The position numbers were made by a program, and so were the translations under genes. The notes beneath the pieces are model-generated. The model saw only the letters and a program-made list of their open reading frames with translations. It was not told the DNA's origin and searched no databases. From Chthonomonadales bacterium (GTDB lineage: Bacteria; Armatimonadota; Chthonomonadetes; Chthonomonadales; CAJBBX01), in the NCBI GenBank assembly GCA_027459625.1, contig DAIDHP010000016.1, positions 1-64,000 of the forward strand: 64,000 nt of DNA, read 5' to 3'. This document shows, in pieces, positions 1-8,832 of this stretch. Within the stretch, counting starts at the first letter, position 1. Every line of letters begins with the position of its first letter.

Positions 1-693
1 GGCAATCTTTATGGAACCACCTATGATAGCGGGGTTAATGACGATGGCACCATTTTCAAAATCGCTCCTGGCGGTATTTTCACCACCATTTACGACTTTC
101 CAGTTATGCATGTAGGAATTCGTTCTGGTATGTATGTGGATGCACAAGGCAATCTTTATGGCACCACGGAAGCTGGAGGTCTCTATTGGTTTGGCGACGT
201 GTATGAATTGACACCCAATGGCGTCATCAAGATACTGCACAATTTTAACGCGACGGACGGAGTCTACCCAGAAAGAGGTTCCCTTACAATGGACGCACTG
301 AACAACCTTTACGGATGCGCCAGCCACGATGGAGCGTACAACAGAGGGGTTGTTTTCAAATTGACTCCATCCAATGGAGCATACACCGTTCTGCACAGCT
401 TCAACGGGACGGACGGAGCCTATCCTCTTAGGGTATCCATACTCCTTGACAGTCAAGGCAACCTCTACGGAACAACTGAAGAAGGCGGGGCTTATAACAA
501 AGGGGTTGTTTTCAAGCTGACTCCTAACGGCGCATACACCATCCTGCACAGTTTCGATGGAACGGATGGTTGGGAACCCTCATCCGGTTTGACCATGGAT
601 AGCCAAGGGAATCTATACGGGATCACAGAGGTTGGCGGAGCGAATAATTTGGGCACGATATATGAAATCAAAGGGGCCGTGAGCTCACCTTAG
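1..693 (+). CDS. GloVer tandem-repeat protein, 5' end cut by window
   Basis: The frame is open from base 1, so the gene starts upstream of the window. It holds five copies of a roughly 40-residue unit that begins NLYGTT, continues with a glycine pair and a VFKLTP-NG segment, and ends with a LHSFNGTDG-type segment. This is the GloVer-type repeat found in secreted, probably beta-propeller-like proteins of environmental bacteria. The last unit is shorter and the protein ends nine residues after YEIKG. No anchor or sorting signal is visible at this C-terminus. No enzymatic residues can be named. A strong hairpin terminator follows within 75 bases. Function is unknown; a surface or secreted binding role is an inference from the family. 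Confidence 0.8.
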   Translation, partial: GNLYGTTYDSGVNDDGTIFKIAPGGIFTTIYDFPVMHVGIRSGMYVDAQGNLYGTTEAGGLYWFGDVYELTPNGVIKILHNFNATDGVYPERGSLTMDALNNLYGCASHDGAYNRGVVFKLTPSNGAYTVLHSFNGTDGAYPLRVSILLDSQGNLYGTTEEGGAYNKGVVFKLTPNGAYTILHSFDGTDGWEPSSGLTMDSQGNLYGITEVGGANNLGTIYEIKGAVSSP

Positions 694-1110
694 GTCGAAT
701 TCACGCTCCGCCATCAAGTCATTTAACGAAGGGGGGGGGACGGAACACCTTCCCCCCTTCGTTTTTAATCCTATTACCTCCCTTGTATGGTCAGCATGTT
801 GTATGCGCCGATGGGAAGATTGTTGTTCGTCTGCACCTTGGATGCTTCCATCATCGCCTGTTCGGATTGCGCGGTGCTTTGGGACGGTGCCCATGAGAGT
901 GAGCCTGTTGTTCTCCACTTTTACGGTGATGCTCGCCCCCTTGAGAGCGGGGTCGGCGTTGATGGAGTCCTGAATGAGCTTCACCGTGGCGTTATCCGGA
1001 ACGGGTGCGCTGCTCCCTGCCACGACGCCGTCATTGTTATGCGAACTGCACCCCGCCAGAAGAATTAATCCCGCCAGACCGCAAAGGGAGATAATCGATT
1101 GAATTCTCAT
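685..1110 (-). CDS. BON-domain lipoprotein, probably frameshifted
   Basis: The start ATG at 1110 is preceded by AAAAGGAG. Residues 1-21 are a lipoprotein signal with an LLAGC lipobox, so the mature protein would be attached to a membrane through Cys21. Residues 37-75 look like the first half of a BON domain (phospholipid-binding or osmotic-stress type), ending in LTLMGTV. After that point the listed frame turns into basic, low-complexity sequence and runs through the terminator at 727-765. Dropping one base in the GGG run at 881-883 restores a sensible C-terminus (VQSTAQSEQAMMEA and then NNNLPIGAYNMLTIQGR) ending at a TAA at 774-776, just before the terminator. I therefore think the true product is about 112 residues and ends at 774, and that the gene is either a recent frameshift mutant or carries a sequencing error. 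Confidence 0.65.
   Translation of the reverse strand: MRIQSIISLCGLAGLILLAGCSSHNNDGVVAGSSAPVPDNATVKLIQDSINADPALKGASITVKVENNRLTLMGTVPKHRAIRTGDDGSIQGADEQQSSHRRIQHADHTREVIGLKTKGGRCSVPPPSLNDLMAEREFDLR
727..765 (+). terminator. Rho-independent terminator, convergent genes
   Basis: A G-rich arm (GAAGGGGGG) and its complement (CCCCCCTTC) form a stem that is followed by GTTTTT on the plus strand. It terminates the GloVer gene. The minus-strand lipoprotein gene also appears to end just before it (see that entry), so the hairpin may serve both directions. Confidence 0.75.
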
Positions 1111-1208
1111 ACACGCTCCTTTTCAAAGAGAATAACACTCAATTTATTTCAAACGGACTTTCCCGGACGCCCGCAAGGAGCGCCGGAAAAGTCCGTCGAA
1201 CTAAGGAC

Positions 1209-1937
1209 TTACTGTCCGCGCATGGTGTATTGGAAATAGTATCCGTTATAACCCTTCTGCTGCAGTGCGCCCAGGCTCATCGCCTTCACGTGTCCGTCAC
1301 ACCAAAGTACGTTCGTCATGTTGTTATGGCGGGCAACGGTGCATCCCTCCGTGCCGTTCGCAGGCACGAACCAGCCTAATTGTTCATATCCTGCGTCGTT
1401 CCAAAAAGGCGGATCACCATTCGGCCAGTCAACCTGGTAGGTTCCGTTGCCGTCCGTTACCCATATCGTGGAGGCGGGATTCATGAGGCTAGATAGTGTG
1501 TATCCACTCCCACCGTTGCTGTTGCCTGGGCCTAAATCGGGATATCCCTGTCCCCAATAGGAGGAGTTCATGGCGTAGCTGCCATAGTGGTGATTATCTT
1601 GTCCGGTAAGTTGATAATATGGGATATAAGTGGGGCTTGCGCCGTAGAGTCCGCCATCATCCGGACAAGTGAAGATTTGCGTTGACTTGGCATATGGAAG
1701 TACCTCATCCATCCATTTCCACCCGAAACCTACGGATGGAGGGGCGGACCAAAACGGGGTCCCCATCCACGATTGTGGAAGATGCTCATCGTAATCCTGT
1801 GAGTACTGCATGCAAGCCAAACCGATCTGTTGCAGATTGCTTGCGCATGAAATTTGTCTCGCTTTTTCTCGCGCTTGAGCGAAAACAGGAAATAGAATTG
1901 CCGCGAGAATCGCTATAATGGCTATAACGACAAGCAA
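1209..1937 (-). CDS. Prepilin-like protein with H-X9-DG tail
   Basis: The N-terminus is a type IV prepilin or type II pseudopilin signal ([19 protein letters not shown]), followed by an [18 protein letters not shown] segment typical of DUF1559 proteins. The C-terminus has the processing-associated H-X9-DG motif (His in ARHNNM, DG in WCDGH). Such proteins are exported, cleaved by a prepilin peptidase and occur in many paralogues; their role is poorly known. The start is odd. The signal clearly extends upstream to about base 1967 ([10 protein letters not shown]), but between the in-frame stop at 2001-2003 and the signal there is no ATG, GTG or TTG. Only an internal TTG at 1937 is available, which would cut off the cleavage site. 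A mutated or non-canonical start is likely. Confidence 0.75.
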   Translation of the reverse strand: MLVVIAIIAILAAILFPVFAQAREKARQISCASNLQQIGLACMQYSQDYDEHLPQSWMGTPFWSAPPSVGFGWKWMDEVLPYAKSTQIFTCPDDGGLYGASPTYIPYYQLTGQDNHHYGSYAMNSSYWGQGYPDLGPGNSNGGSGYTLSSLMNPASTIWVTDGNGTYQVDWPNGDPPFWNDAGYEQLGWFVPANGTEGCTVARHNNMTNVLWCDGHVKAMSLGALQQKGYNGYYFQYTMRGQ

Positions 1938-2480
1938 TTCAATTAATGTGAAACCAAATTGATGTTTTGCTTTTAATGTATGATCCTTTCCAACCTTAAT
2001 TTAAATATAGAGACGGCAGGGAGCTGAAAGCCAACTCGTTGACGGATTACACCTTACAGTTGTCACTTTTACATGTGAATTCGGCAATAAAGCAGGTTGA
2101 ACGGGGTTATCAATCAACTGATGTGAAATAGGCAGACTGTGGAATTACACTTGCCTCGCGTACCATACCAACACCGTCCGCATGCCTCACTACGCTTGAA
2201 TTTAGGCATACTCTGTTAAATTCATTATTCAGAGGTAATTGCAAAATTCAGAAAATGAGGCTAATATCGCTCATTTCATGCTCGGCGAAATACCTGGAAA
2301 GCGAATTTTGCAATTACCTGTTCAGTATATCGGAATTTCGACCATCATGTCAATTGATCAACACACACAAGCTATTATGGATAAATAAATGGGGGATACG
2401 GACGGATTACGTTGCATGCATGACGGAAACGTTATGTGTAAGTGTCGGAACGTCGGTTGGATCCATTTGAGCGGGACGGG
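1938..2480. other. Intergenic region with a palindromic element
   Basis: No convincing gene is seen. The stretch holds the upstream part of the prepilin-like gene and, at 2233-2319, one copy of the palindromic element described separately. Confidence 0.6.
2233..2319. repeat. Palindromic element copy 1 (about 87 bp)
   Basis: Two perfect 17-base inverted arms, AGGTAATTGCAAAATTC at 2233-2249 and its complement at 2303-2319, enclose 53 bases. An inner hairpin (AAATGAG and CTCATTT) sits in the left half of the spacer. Elements with the same arm sequence and the same total length are found at 43672-43755 and 53515-53599. All lie between genes. It could be a MITE or REP-like element or a structured RNA. 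Confidence 0.65.
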
Positions 2481-2507
2481 AAAAAGCCCCGCTTCATGCG
2501 GGGCTTG
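2481..2507 (-). terminator. Terminator of the repeat barrel gene
   Basis: On the minus strand AAGCCCCGC and GCGGGGCTT form a tight stem with a short ATGA loop, followed by TTT and a further T. It lies directly after the stop codon of the 2522-5929 gene. Confidence 0.85.
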
Positions 2508-2521
2508 GATTTTCCATGTTA

Positions 2522-5500
2522 TTAAAATATGGATTTATACTCCACATTCGTTTGCAGGTTGTAGTAAGAGGTGGCGTGGTTGGTCATGTAATTGGTGGAG
2601 AGTGTTAGGTAATGATCCGAATCCAGCTTGGTATCATACGCCAATTGGAAATTTTCCGTGTCCGCAGGCTGTCCCACCACTTGATGACTTAAATCCACAT
2701 TGTATCCGACCTGGATCGTACTCAGTTTATCTATGTTCCCTTGAAGTCCGCCACCGAACATATTGGTGCCTGTATTCAAAGTGACGTTCTTCGCCATGGT
2801 GTAGTTAATATTCATCTTCAAGGTTTTATCCAGTTGCTGATTGAAGGCGAAAGTGGACGCTTTGGTTTGCTGCACCACGCCCACCGGAGTGGATGGCAAT
2901 GAATTGTATGTCCAAGCAACCGAGGTAAGCGCACCCAGTTTGTAGTCCGCCGAGTATGTGCGAGATAAAATCAACTGGCCGAAATTCACGTTCATGGCGT
3001 TGTACAATACATGCATGTGGAACGGCAGTTTCTGATTTGGATCGCTCGTAAACTCAAAGGAGCGTGAAATCAGTCCGGTGTTGTTAGCATTGAGCGTTCC
3101 GCCATAATTCAATGAAATGAGATTTTTCATGAACATGCCGCTGATTTTGCCGCCTGTTTGGTTGGTTTGATGTCCGGAATTAATCGACGTAGCCATGTTC
3201 GCGGATATCACCAGGTTCTTAAAACCAAGAAAATTCATCGGCTTGGCGTTGCCCAGCGAATAATCAAGCACTTTATTGATGGGCTGGTTTGTCTGCCGGA
3301 TCAGGGCGTAGTTGCAGGAGACGTTCAAATCCCTTCCGACGGGGCTTGACGCTCCAAAACCTTCCGAGTTGATGATCGCACCCGTATTCTGATCCCAAGT
3401 GTTGCCTTGATTGGCATTCAGCTTCAGGGTTTTGGTGACCATGGAATCGATTTTAATGAAATGCGCCAACTGGCTGGTTCCGTTATTGGTATTCACCATG
3501 GCGAAAGCGCTGTTGAGATTGAACTTGGGGCCTGCCTGCCAGTTATAAAGGATGTTGCTTGTGTTTTGGTCGTTCCAAACCCCGTTCGCCCCTTGGTTAA
3601 GTTGCTCCTGCGAGATATTCAGATCCATGGTTTTATTTGGATGGATATCCATATTGATGAGATTATGCACGTCCCCGCTCTGCACCTTGGAGTCTTGGAA
3701 GAAGTTATTTCCCTCGGAAAGCATGGTGACATGCATGCCGGGGCCGTCGGACCAATTCAAGCTATGGTTCCAGATGCTTCGCGACATTTTCGCTGTTGGG
3801 TTATCGGCGTTGTAGATACTACTGGATAGATTCAGGTTTTTGACACTTGTCAAATTAAGTCCGAAGTTGTACCGGTTGAAACCGACTTCGGAGGCGATGC
3901 TCTGCTTTTCTGCTTCCGTGATCCCGGACAATCCCATCGCTTGGTTGAAATTCGGCGACACATTGGATGTGCCGAATTGCAGATCCAACCCTTTCATGGC
4001 GTAATGCAGATCGTTGCGTTGCAGTCCGTTGTTATCTCCTTGAAGACTTAATCTATCAAAAGTCAACGAGGATCCCTTGCCGATTGTCCATTGAGTATTC
4101 AAGTCCAAGCGATGCAAACCCCGCTCCGCCGCCACATCCTGAATATCCGCAGGGGTCATTCCCCCCAAATCCATCGCACGGGTGAAATTTGCGTCCGTGT
4201 TTGCCATTTTCAAACCGATTTGAAAATTCTTCGCCCCGTAATCCAACGATTGCCGCGTCAATCCGCTTTGCGAATCGCCCACGCTAAGATTGGTGAAGTT
4301 TAACGACGAAGTTTTATTCAGTACGAGTTTCATTCCCAAATTGGTGGTGTGCATGCCCGCTTCATTGCCCAGTTGCGCCTTTTCGAAGTTATCTAGCGAT
4401 GCAAGTCGGTTGAACCCCTGGCTGATATTCTGATCCATATAGTTCAGAGTAAGATTGGCAAGGTTGATGTCCATGGAATTGCGCATGACTCCGCCCGTGC
4501 TATCCCCGATATTGGCGAAATTAAGTGTCATGGCTCCTTTTTTGCCCAAAGCGGTTTGGACGCTCATCAAACTGCGCGACAATCCGCTGTCTCCGGCGAG
4601 TTGAACCTTGTCCAAGGGGGTCACAGAGTTGGCGGCTGCGTTCGGGTCGAACTGCTGATGGATTGCAAGCGCCAAATTGCTCTTCTCGGCGTCAGTCATA
4701 CTTGTAAAACGATTGAAGGAAGAGCCCGCTTGACTCTCGAAATAACTGACCTTGAACCCCTTGGAACCGTACTGGACATTTTGTTGCGCCAAAGCGCCGG
4801 AAGCATCACCCATGGTTGAACTGTTGAAATTCAAGTAACTCGATTTTTCCGAGCCGAACCCCATGGAGATGTTGTTTCGCGATACTCCCTTTTCCAAAGC
4901 CAATTGCCCGGCGTTCACATTGGACAAATTTCCAAACGCATTGAAGGTATTTCCCACCATCTGATTTGACATATTCACATGAAAGGCTTTGCCCGTATAT
5001 CCCACGCTTTGCTGAAGTATTTGACCCGTCTTATCGTGAATCGTGTTCCAGTCGAAGGACATCGCCCCGCCGCCGGTCATTTTCAATCCCCCGCCGAAAC
5101 CCAGCCTTTGGATGCCTTTCTCCTTCTCCAAAGCGGCCAACTGCGACTGTTGCGTGGAGCCGCCTTGAAGCATATTGTAGCCGGCGAAGTTCGATCCAAC
5201 ATCCTGGAAATTCGCATGGAAGGAGGCGGCCCCGGCATTCAGGTTCAGGTTTTGCAGGATGAGATGATCCGACTTGGCGTTCGGTGCGAGTTGCTTCAAG
5301 GCTGCCGGTTGTGTGGGAGCGAAACCTTCCTGCACCATGTTATTAGAGTTCATTCCCGGCGTGCTGAAATAGACCATGCTGTTCAATCCGCCGGATCCCA
5401 TCTTACTGTTAATATTCATTCCGTAGGTGTTGAACGTCTGAGAATTGACCGAAGCGATCCCCGCCCTGAAGTTCATACTTGCGCCCGCCACGTTTAGCGC

Positions 5501-5929
5501 CAGGATGCCAAGGGGCGAGGCGGTGGCGGCGGGGGCGGCGGCGTCGTAAGTATAAGTCACACCAATCGTATCAAACCGCAGTATCGGCTGTGAGAAATAG
5601 ATGGAACCGGTCGCGTAATCCACGAAATAGCCCGTGCCATTGATTAACGGCAATCCGTTTTTCGTAACGCGAATGGTATCCGGAACAATGTTACCGTGGC
5701 TCAGCATATAGCCTGCGTTGGTTCCATTACCAGGCAACTCCTCACGGCAGGTTTGTGGCTTCACGGGTTTTGCGGGAGTTGCAGTCGTGGCGGCACTCGA
5801 ACCGGTACCAAACCCGGCCTCCTGGATTCCCACCGTCTGGGCAATGGACCCCGACAAAACCAAAGTGAGAGCCGAGAGCGAGATCACTGTGTGAAGCAAT
5901 GTTCGGTTGTAGAGATTAGTGCGTTTCAT
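2522..5929 (-). CDS. Large repeat-built outer membrane beta-barrel candidate
   Basis: This 1,135-residue protein has a signal peptide (about residues 1-30, ending SGSIAQT). A short domain at about 60-130 follows (IRVTKNGLPLINGTGYFVD and IYFSQPI), resembling a beta-sandwich linker. From about 220 to 730 there are six imperfect repeats of 85-90 residues. Each has an amphipathic beta segment with a D-x-x-G turn, a Y-x-x-K-G segment, an NFN or NFT followed by a short helix with an acidic EK or AEK, and then a G-hydrophobic-R step. The C-terminal part is rich in alternating polar and apolar strands and the protein ends in Phe (VEYKSIF), as outer membrane barrels do. It lies 35 bases after an anti-sigma-like gene on the same strand, so the two are probably co-transcribed. 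I do not recognise the family; barrel topology is an inference. Confidence 0.75.
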   Translation of the reverse strand: MKRTNLYNRTLLHTVISLSALTLVLSGSIAQTVGIQEAGFGTGSSAATTATPAKPVKPQTCREELPGNGTNAGYMLSHGNIVPDTIRVTKNGLPLINGTGYFVDYATGSIYFSQPILRFDTIGVTYTYDAAAPAATASPLGILALNVAGASMNFRAGIASVNSQTFNTYGMNINSKMGSGGLNSMVYFSTPGMNSNNMVQEGFAPTQPAALKQLAPNAKSDHLILQNLNLNAGAASFHANFQDVGSNFAGYNMLQGGSTQQSQLAALEKEKGIQRLGFGGGLKMTGGGAMSFDWNTIHDKTGQILQQSVGYTGKAFHVNMSNQMVGNTFNAFGNLSNVNAGQLALEKGVSRNNISMGFGSEKSSYLNFNSSTMGDASGALAQQNVQYGSKGFKVSYFESQAGSSFNRFTSMTDAEKSNLALAIHQQFDPNAAANSVTPLDKVQLAGDSGLSRSLMSVQTALGKKGAMTLNFANIGDSTGGVMRNSMDINLANLTLNYMDQNISQGFNRLASLDNFEKAQLGNEAGMHTTNLGMKLVLNKTSSLNFTNLSVGDSQSGLTRQSLDYGAKNFQIGLKMANTDANFTRAMDLGGMTPADIQDVAAERGLHRLDLNTQWTIGKGSSLTFDRLSLQGDNNGLQRNDLHYAMKGLDLQFGTSNVSPNFNQAMGLSGITEAEKQSIASEVGFNRYNFGLNLTSVKNLNLSSSIYNADNPTAKMSRSIWNHSLNWSDGPGMHVTMLSEGNNFFQDSKVQSGDVHNLINMDIHPNKTMDLNISQEQLNQGANGVWNDQNTSNILYNWQAGPKFNLNSAFAMVNTNNGTSQLAHFIKIDSMVTKTLKLNANQGNTWDQNTGAIINSEGFGASSPVGRDLNVSCNYALIRQTNQPINKVLDYSLGNAKPMNFLGFKNLVISANMATSINSGHQTNQTGGKISGMFMKNLISLNYGGTLNANNTGLISRSFEFTSDPNQKLPFHMHVLYNAMNVNFGQLILSRTYSADYKLGALTSVAWTYNSLPSTPVGVVQQTKASTFAFNQQLDKTLKMNINYTMAKNVTLNTGTNMFGGGLQGNIDKLSTIQVGYNVDLSHQVVGQPADTENFQLAYDTKLDSDHYLTLSTNYMTNHATSYYNLQTNVEYKSIF

Positions 5930-5964
5930 CTTAACAACTCATTTAAGGTACATAGATTGGCGGA

Positions 5965-6954
5965 TTAAAAATTGCTTTTTAGAAGATCCACCCGTATTTC
6001 GTGATTGTCGGTGCGAACGGATGCAGGCACGCTCCACTCGCTGTTTTGTTGTCTCAAAGAGTTTTTCAAATTGCTTAGCGTCGCCATTTGCTCCGGGTTA
6101 ACAGCCGATGGCATGGAAGCCAGCACGATGTGAACCGGCTCACGATCCACTTGCGGCGTCGGCGGAACAGTTGCGACGGGAGGAGTGATGTTTGTAACGG
6201 TTGTTGACACCGAAACCGACGGCTTGGTGACGGTGGATGGAACCACTGATGTTGTCGGCGCTGTGGCTATGGATGCGGAAGCGATATCGTCGGAGGACGG
6301 CGCCTTCATCCGCATTTCGCTCATTGAAGCCCCCCCGATATGCGAAAGCCTGATCTCCTGGGAGGGTTTACGTCGGTTCGTCTCCTCGCGGGGAGCCCAT
6401 GTAAAGCTCATTTTGGGCGCCAATCGTTTTCCTTCAAAGGAGCGTTTCGTCACGGAGCGCGGGCTCTTCACGGCAACTCCGACAATCGGAGATGGAAGAG
6501 CGCTTACGATTGAGTTCTCCTTTTTATTCAAGGCGGGAGGCAGCCCGGGAAGATTAACCGACAGAGGCGCCAACTGAGCGATAACCGGATTTCCGCTTGG
6601 CTGTGGTTGATGATGGTTCAAAGCGATGACGCTCGCAAGAAGCAGAGATGCCGCCACCAAACCCATCGCCCGCATCGGCATGGGCACGGGAAGCGATTGC
6701 CAGGCGGCTCGCAGCCGACCGATGAGGGTGGGACGGTTCACCGTGGCGTCCAGAATGAGCCGATGAAGCTCCAATGGAGGCTCCACTTCGGGCATCTGGG
6801 AAAGGATTAGTCCGCTTCCCTTGAGAAAGCTAGCTTCCGCTCGACAATGTTCGCAGCTCCGGAGATGCTCTTCAACGATTCTTGCCTCTTCCGAGGAGGC
6901 TTCTCCATCTGACCAGACCGAGAGCAAATCCCACATATCATCGCATTTCATCAT
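5965..6954 (-). CDS. Zinc-finger anti-sigma factor-like membrane protein
   Basis: The start is placed at 6954 because GGAGGAGG lies five bases before it. Residues 1-60 form a zinc-binding anti-sigma domain: MKCDDMWDLLSVWSDGE, then the HLRSCEHC motif (His and two Cys). A transmembrane helix lies at about 97-113 (MGLVAASLLLASVIAL). The remaining 210 residues are outside the cytoplasm: proline- and threonine-rich with a folded C-terminal piece (EPVHIVLASMP to the end). Members of this family hold an ECF sigma factor at the membrane. No sigma factor gene is adjacent, since the upstream neighbour is the PafA/Dop enzyme, which is unusual. The likely partner in output is the repeat barrel protein encoded just downstream. 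Confidence 0.75.
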   Translation of the reverse strand: MMKCDDMWDLLSVWSDGEASSEEARIVEEHLRSCEHCRAEASFLKGSGLILSQMPEVEPPLELHRLILDATVNRPTLIGRLRAAWQSLPVPMPMRAMGLVAASLLLASVIALNHHQPQPSGNPVIAQLAPLSVNLPGLPPALNKKENSIVSALPSPIVGVAVKSPRSVTKRSFEGKRLAPKMSFTWAPREETNRRKPSQEIRLSHIGGASMSEMRMKAPSSDDIASASIATAPTTSVVPSTVTKPSVSVSTTVTNITPPVATVPPTPQVDREPVHIVLASMPSAVNPEQMATLSNLKNSLRQQNSEWSVPASVRTDNHEIRVDLLKSNF

Positions 6955-7205
6955 TTTCCCCTCCTCCTTATTGGAGGTTGCCAAGCATATGAATTAGTGA
7001 ATTATGAAAATACAATGAATGAGACAACTTGGAGAGGAAAATGTTGCAGGAAACCTGAAAAAATTTTAAGTTTTTTTTCCCAGTGATGACAAAAACAATT
7101 CCGAGGGTGTCGGTGGGTCAAACGATGCGTTCACGGCACCCCTTTTTACCTCCCCTCCGCGCCAAGGGCTCCCTCCGTTCTTGACGAGTGGCAAGAGTCG
7201 CGTCA

Positions 7206-8672
7206 TTACAATTTAATGAGACGCGCCTCCCTTTCGTAAGTATGGAAGGGGTTTTTCAAGTCCATCTGACGGTTTTTTTCAAGATAGATCGCGTCCCAGT
7301 CGATAACATAGCGCGTCGAGGGATTGGCGAGCAGTTTACTCACAACCATGCCTCTTCCAAAGGCGCGCGTATTGTTCGGAGGATTGACCACGGCGTATCC
7401 GACGCTCTTCTCCTCCGTCACGCGCGGCATCATCCCCGAATCCTCCAGCGCGGCGTGTATGCTCACTCTCGGATTGAGGTTGTGATACTCCAGATCCAAG
7501 CTCTGCAGCGAATCATCCTGCCAGGAGATATTCTCCTCGTCAATGTACTGCTGATAGAGAACCCGTTTCGCAGACCAATCCAAACGATCCGAAGTTGAAA
7601 GGGGATCGCGCTCAAGATCATCCAATATTTTCTCCCATTCACGCAGGAGACGGTCCGTTTTGGCGTCATGCCCGCCCATTTTCTTCAGGGAGGCTTCCAA
7701 ATAGAGCCTTTGGATATCGACGGCGGAAATAGTGCGCCCGTTACGCAAGCGGACGATCCAACGGTAAGACGGGTCTCGTGAAACGGAGCGCAAAGTATCG
7801 ATGGGATCCAACAACTCGGTGTTCCGAGGTGCGCAATTCTCTTCGATCAGATCGAGGACAAGGCTTGTCGTGCCGATCTTGAGATAGGTGGCGTATTCAC
7901 TCATATTGGATTCGCCGAAGAGAATATGCAACCGATGCAGATTGGAATAGTTGTAATAGTTATCCCACTTGGGATTGATGATGGCTCGATTAAACCGAAC
8001 GCGCGAGGAAATGGTTTTCACGATGTGGTCGGCGCGCTGAGAAAGCTGAAAATTGACTGTCGGGTCGATCTCCACACCGTAAAAATTGCTCACCCACACG
8101 TAGTCCACTTCATGCTCGCCCAAGGTCATGATATTGGATTTGCTGCTCGGACGCGTAAGCCGATGCCCTCCCACACGTCCCGCTCCGGCGAAAATCTGAC
8201 GGGTCGCTAAAAAAGGAAGGAGGTCGGAGAGCGCATCGGTGAAGAAACGGTCCTCAATCTGAACCAGGTAGTTTTCGTGACATCCGAAAGTATGCCCTCC
8301 GAAGTGATCAATCGCGTTATTATGGAAACTGACCGCTTCCGTGATACCCATGTCATCAAGGATGTTTTGCAGGAGTTCCCTTCCCGCCCTGTCATAAAGT
8401 ACGATATCGTCGAAATCCAGGCACTCCGGCGTTGCGTACTCCTCATGACTGCCCACGGCGTCGATGTAGAGCCTGCCTCCGTTACGCAGGAACCCACCCG
8501 CTCTTGCGGGCTCGAATGCGTAATCCCTGGCGTGCAGATCAATCACCCCAAGGCGTCTATTGCAAAATGCATGGTCCTTGACCTTTTCCACGACCTCCTC
8601 CACGGAGCCTAAGGAAGGGTCTCGCACCATGCATCCAAATTCCGTCTCAATTCCGAAAATTCTCTTTTCCAT
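7206..8672 (-). CDS. dop: Pupylation enzyme, PafA/Dop family
   Basis: The protein shows the glutamine-synthetase-like fold of the Pup ligase PafA and the Pup deamidase/depupylase Dop. MEKRIFGIETEFG opens it, so the start is put at the ATG at 8672; an upstream TTG would add 18 residues without family support. Further motifs are GCHENYL, FQLSQRADHI, GESNMSEYATYLKIGTT, SRDPSYR, WEKILDDLERDP and NPPNNTRAFGRG. The last four resemble actinobacterial Dop more than PafA, whereas the N-terminus and GCHENYL resemble PafA. I therefore call the family with confidence and the exact member only tentatively as Dop. In the family the enzyme either attaches Pup to lysines using ATP or processes and removes Pup. 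No pup, prcBA or mpa gene is in this window. It lies about 160 bases after the sugar kinase gene on the same strand. Confidence 0.85.
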   Translation of the reverse strand: MEKRIFGIETEFGCMVRDPSLGSVEEVVEKVKDHAFCNRRLGVIDLHARDYAFEPARAGGFLRNGGRLYIDAVGSHEEYATPECLDFDDIVLYDRAGRELLQNILDDMGITEAVSFHNNAIDHFGGHTFGCHENYLVQIEDRFFTDALSDLLPFLATRQIFAGAGRVGGHRLTRPSSKSNIMTLGEHEVDYVWVSNFYGVEIDPTVNFQLSQRADHIVKTISSRVRFNRAIINPKWDNYYNYSNLHRLHILFGESNMSEYATYLKIGTTSLVLDLIEENCAPRNTELLDPIDTLRSVSRDPSYRWIVRLRNGRTISAVDIQRLYLEASLKKMGGHDAKTDRLLREWEKILDDLERDPLSTSDRLDWSAKRVLYQQYIDEENISWQDDSLQSLDLEYHNLNPRVSIHAALEDSGMMPRVTEEKSVGYAVVNPPNNTRAFGRGMVVSKLLANPSTRYVIDWDAIYLEKNRQMDLKNPFHTYEREARLIKL

Positions 8673-8832
8673 GACAGCCAAACACTTTCTTGTATCGAAC
8701 ATTCCGCAAGCGACCGGATGACGCAATTCATATGGGAATACTCATCAAAGGCTGTAATGGTTCCTTCCCTGCCTCCTTCCAACCATAAACATGGTATGAA
8801 ATCACGCGAATGGAAAGGAATCTATTTCAACT

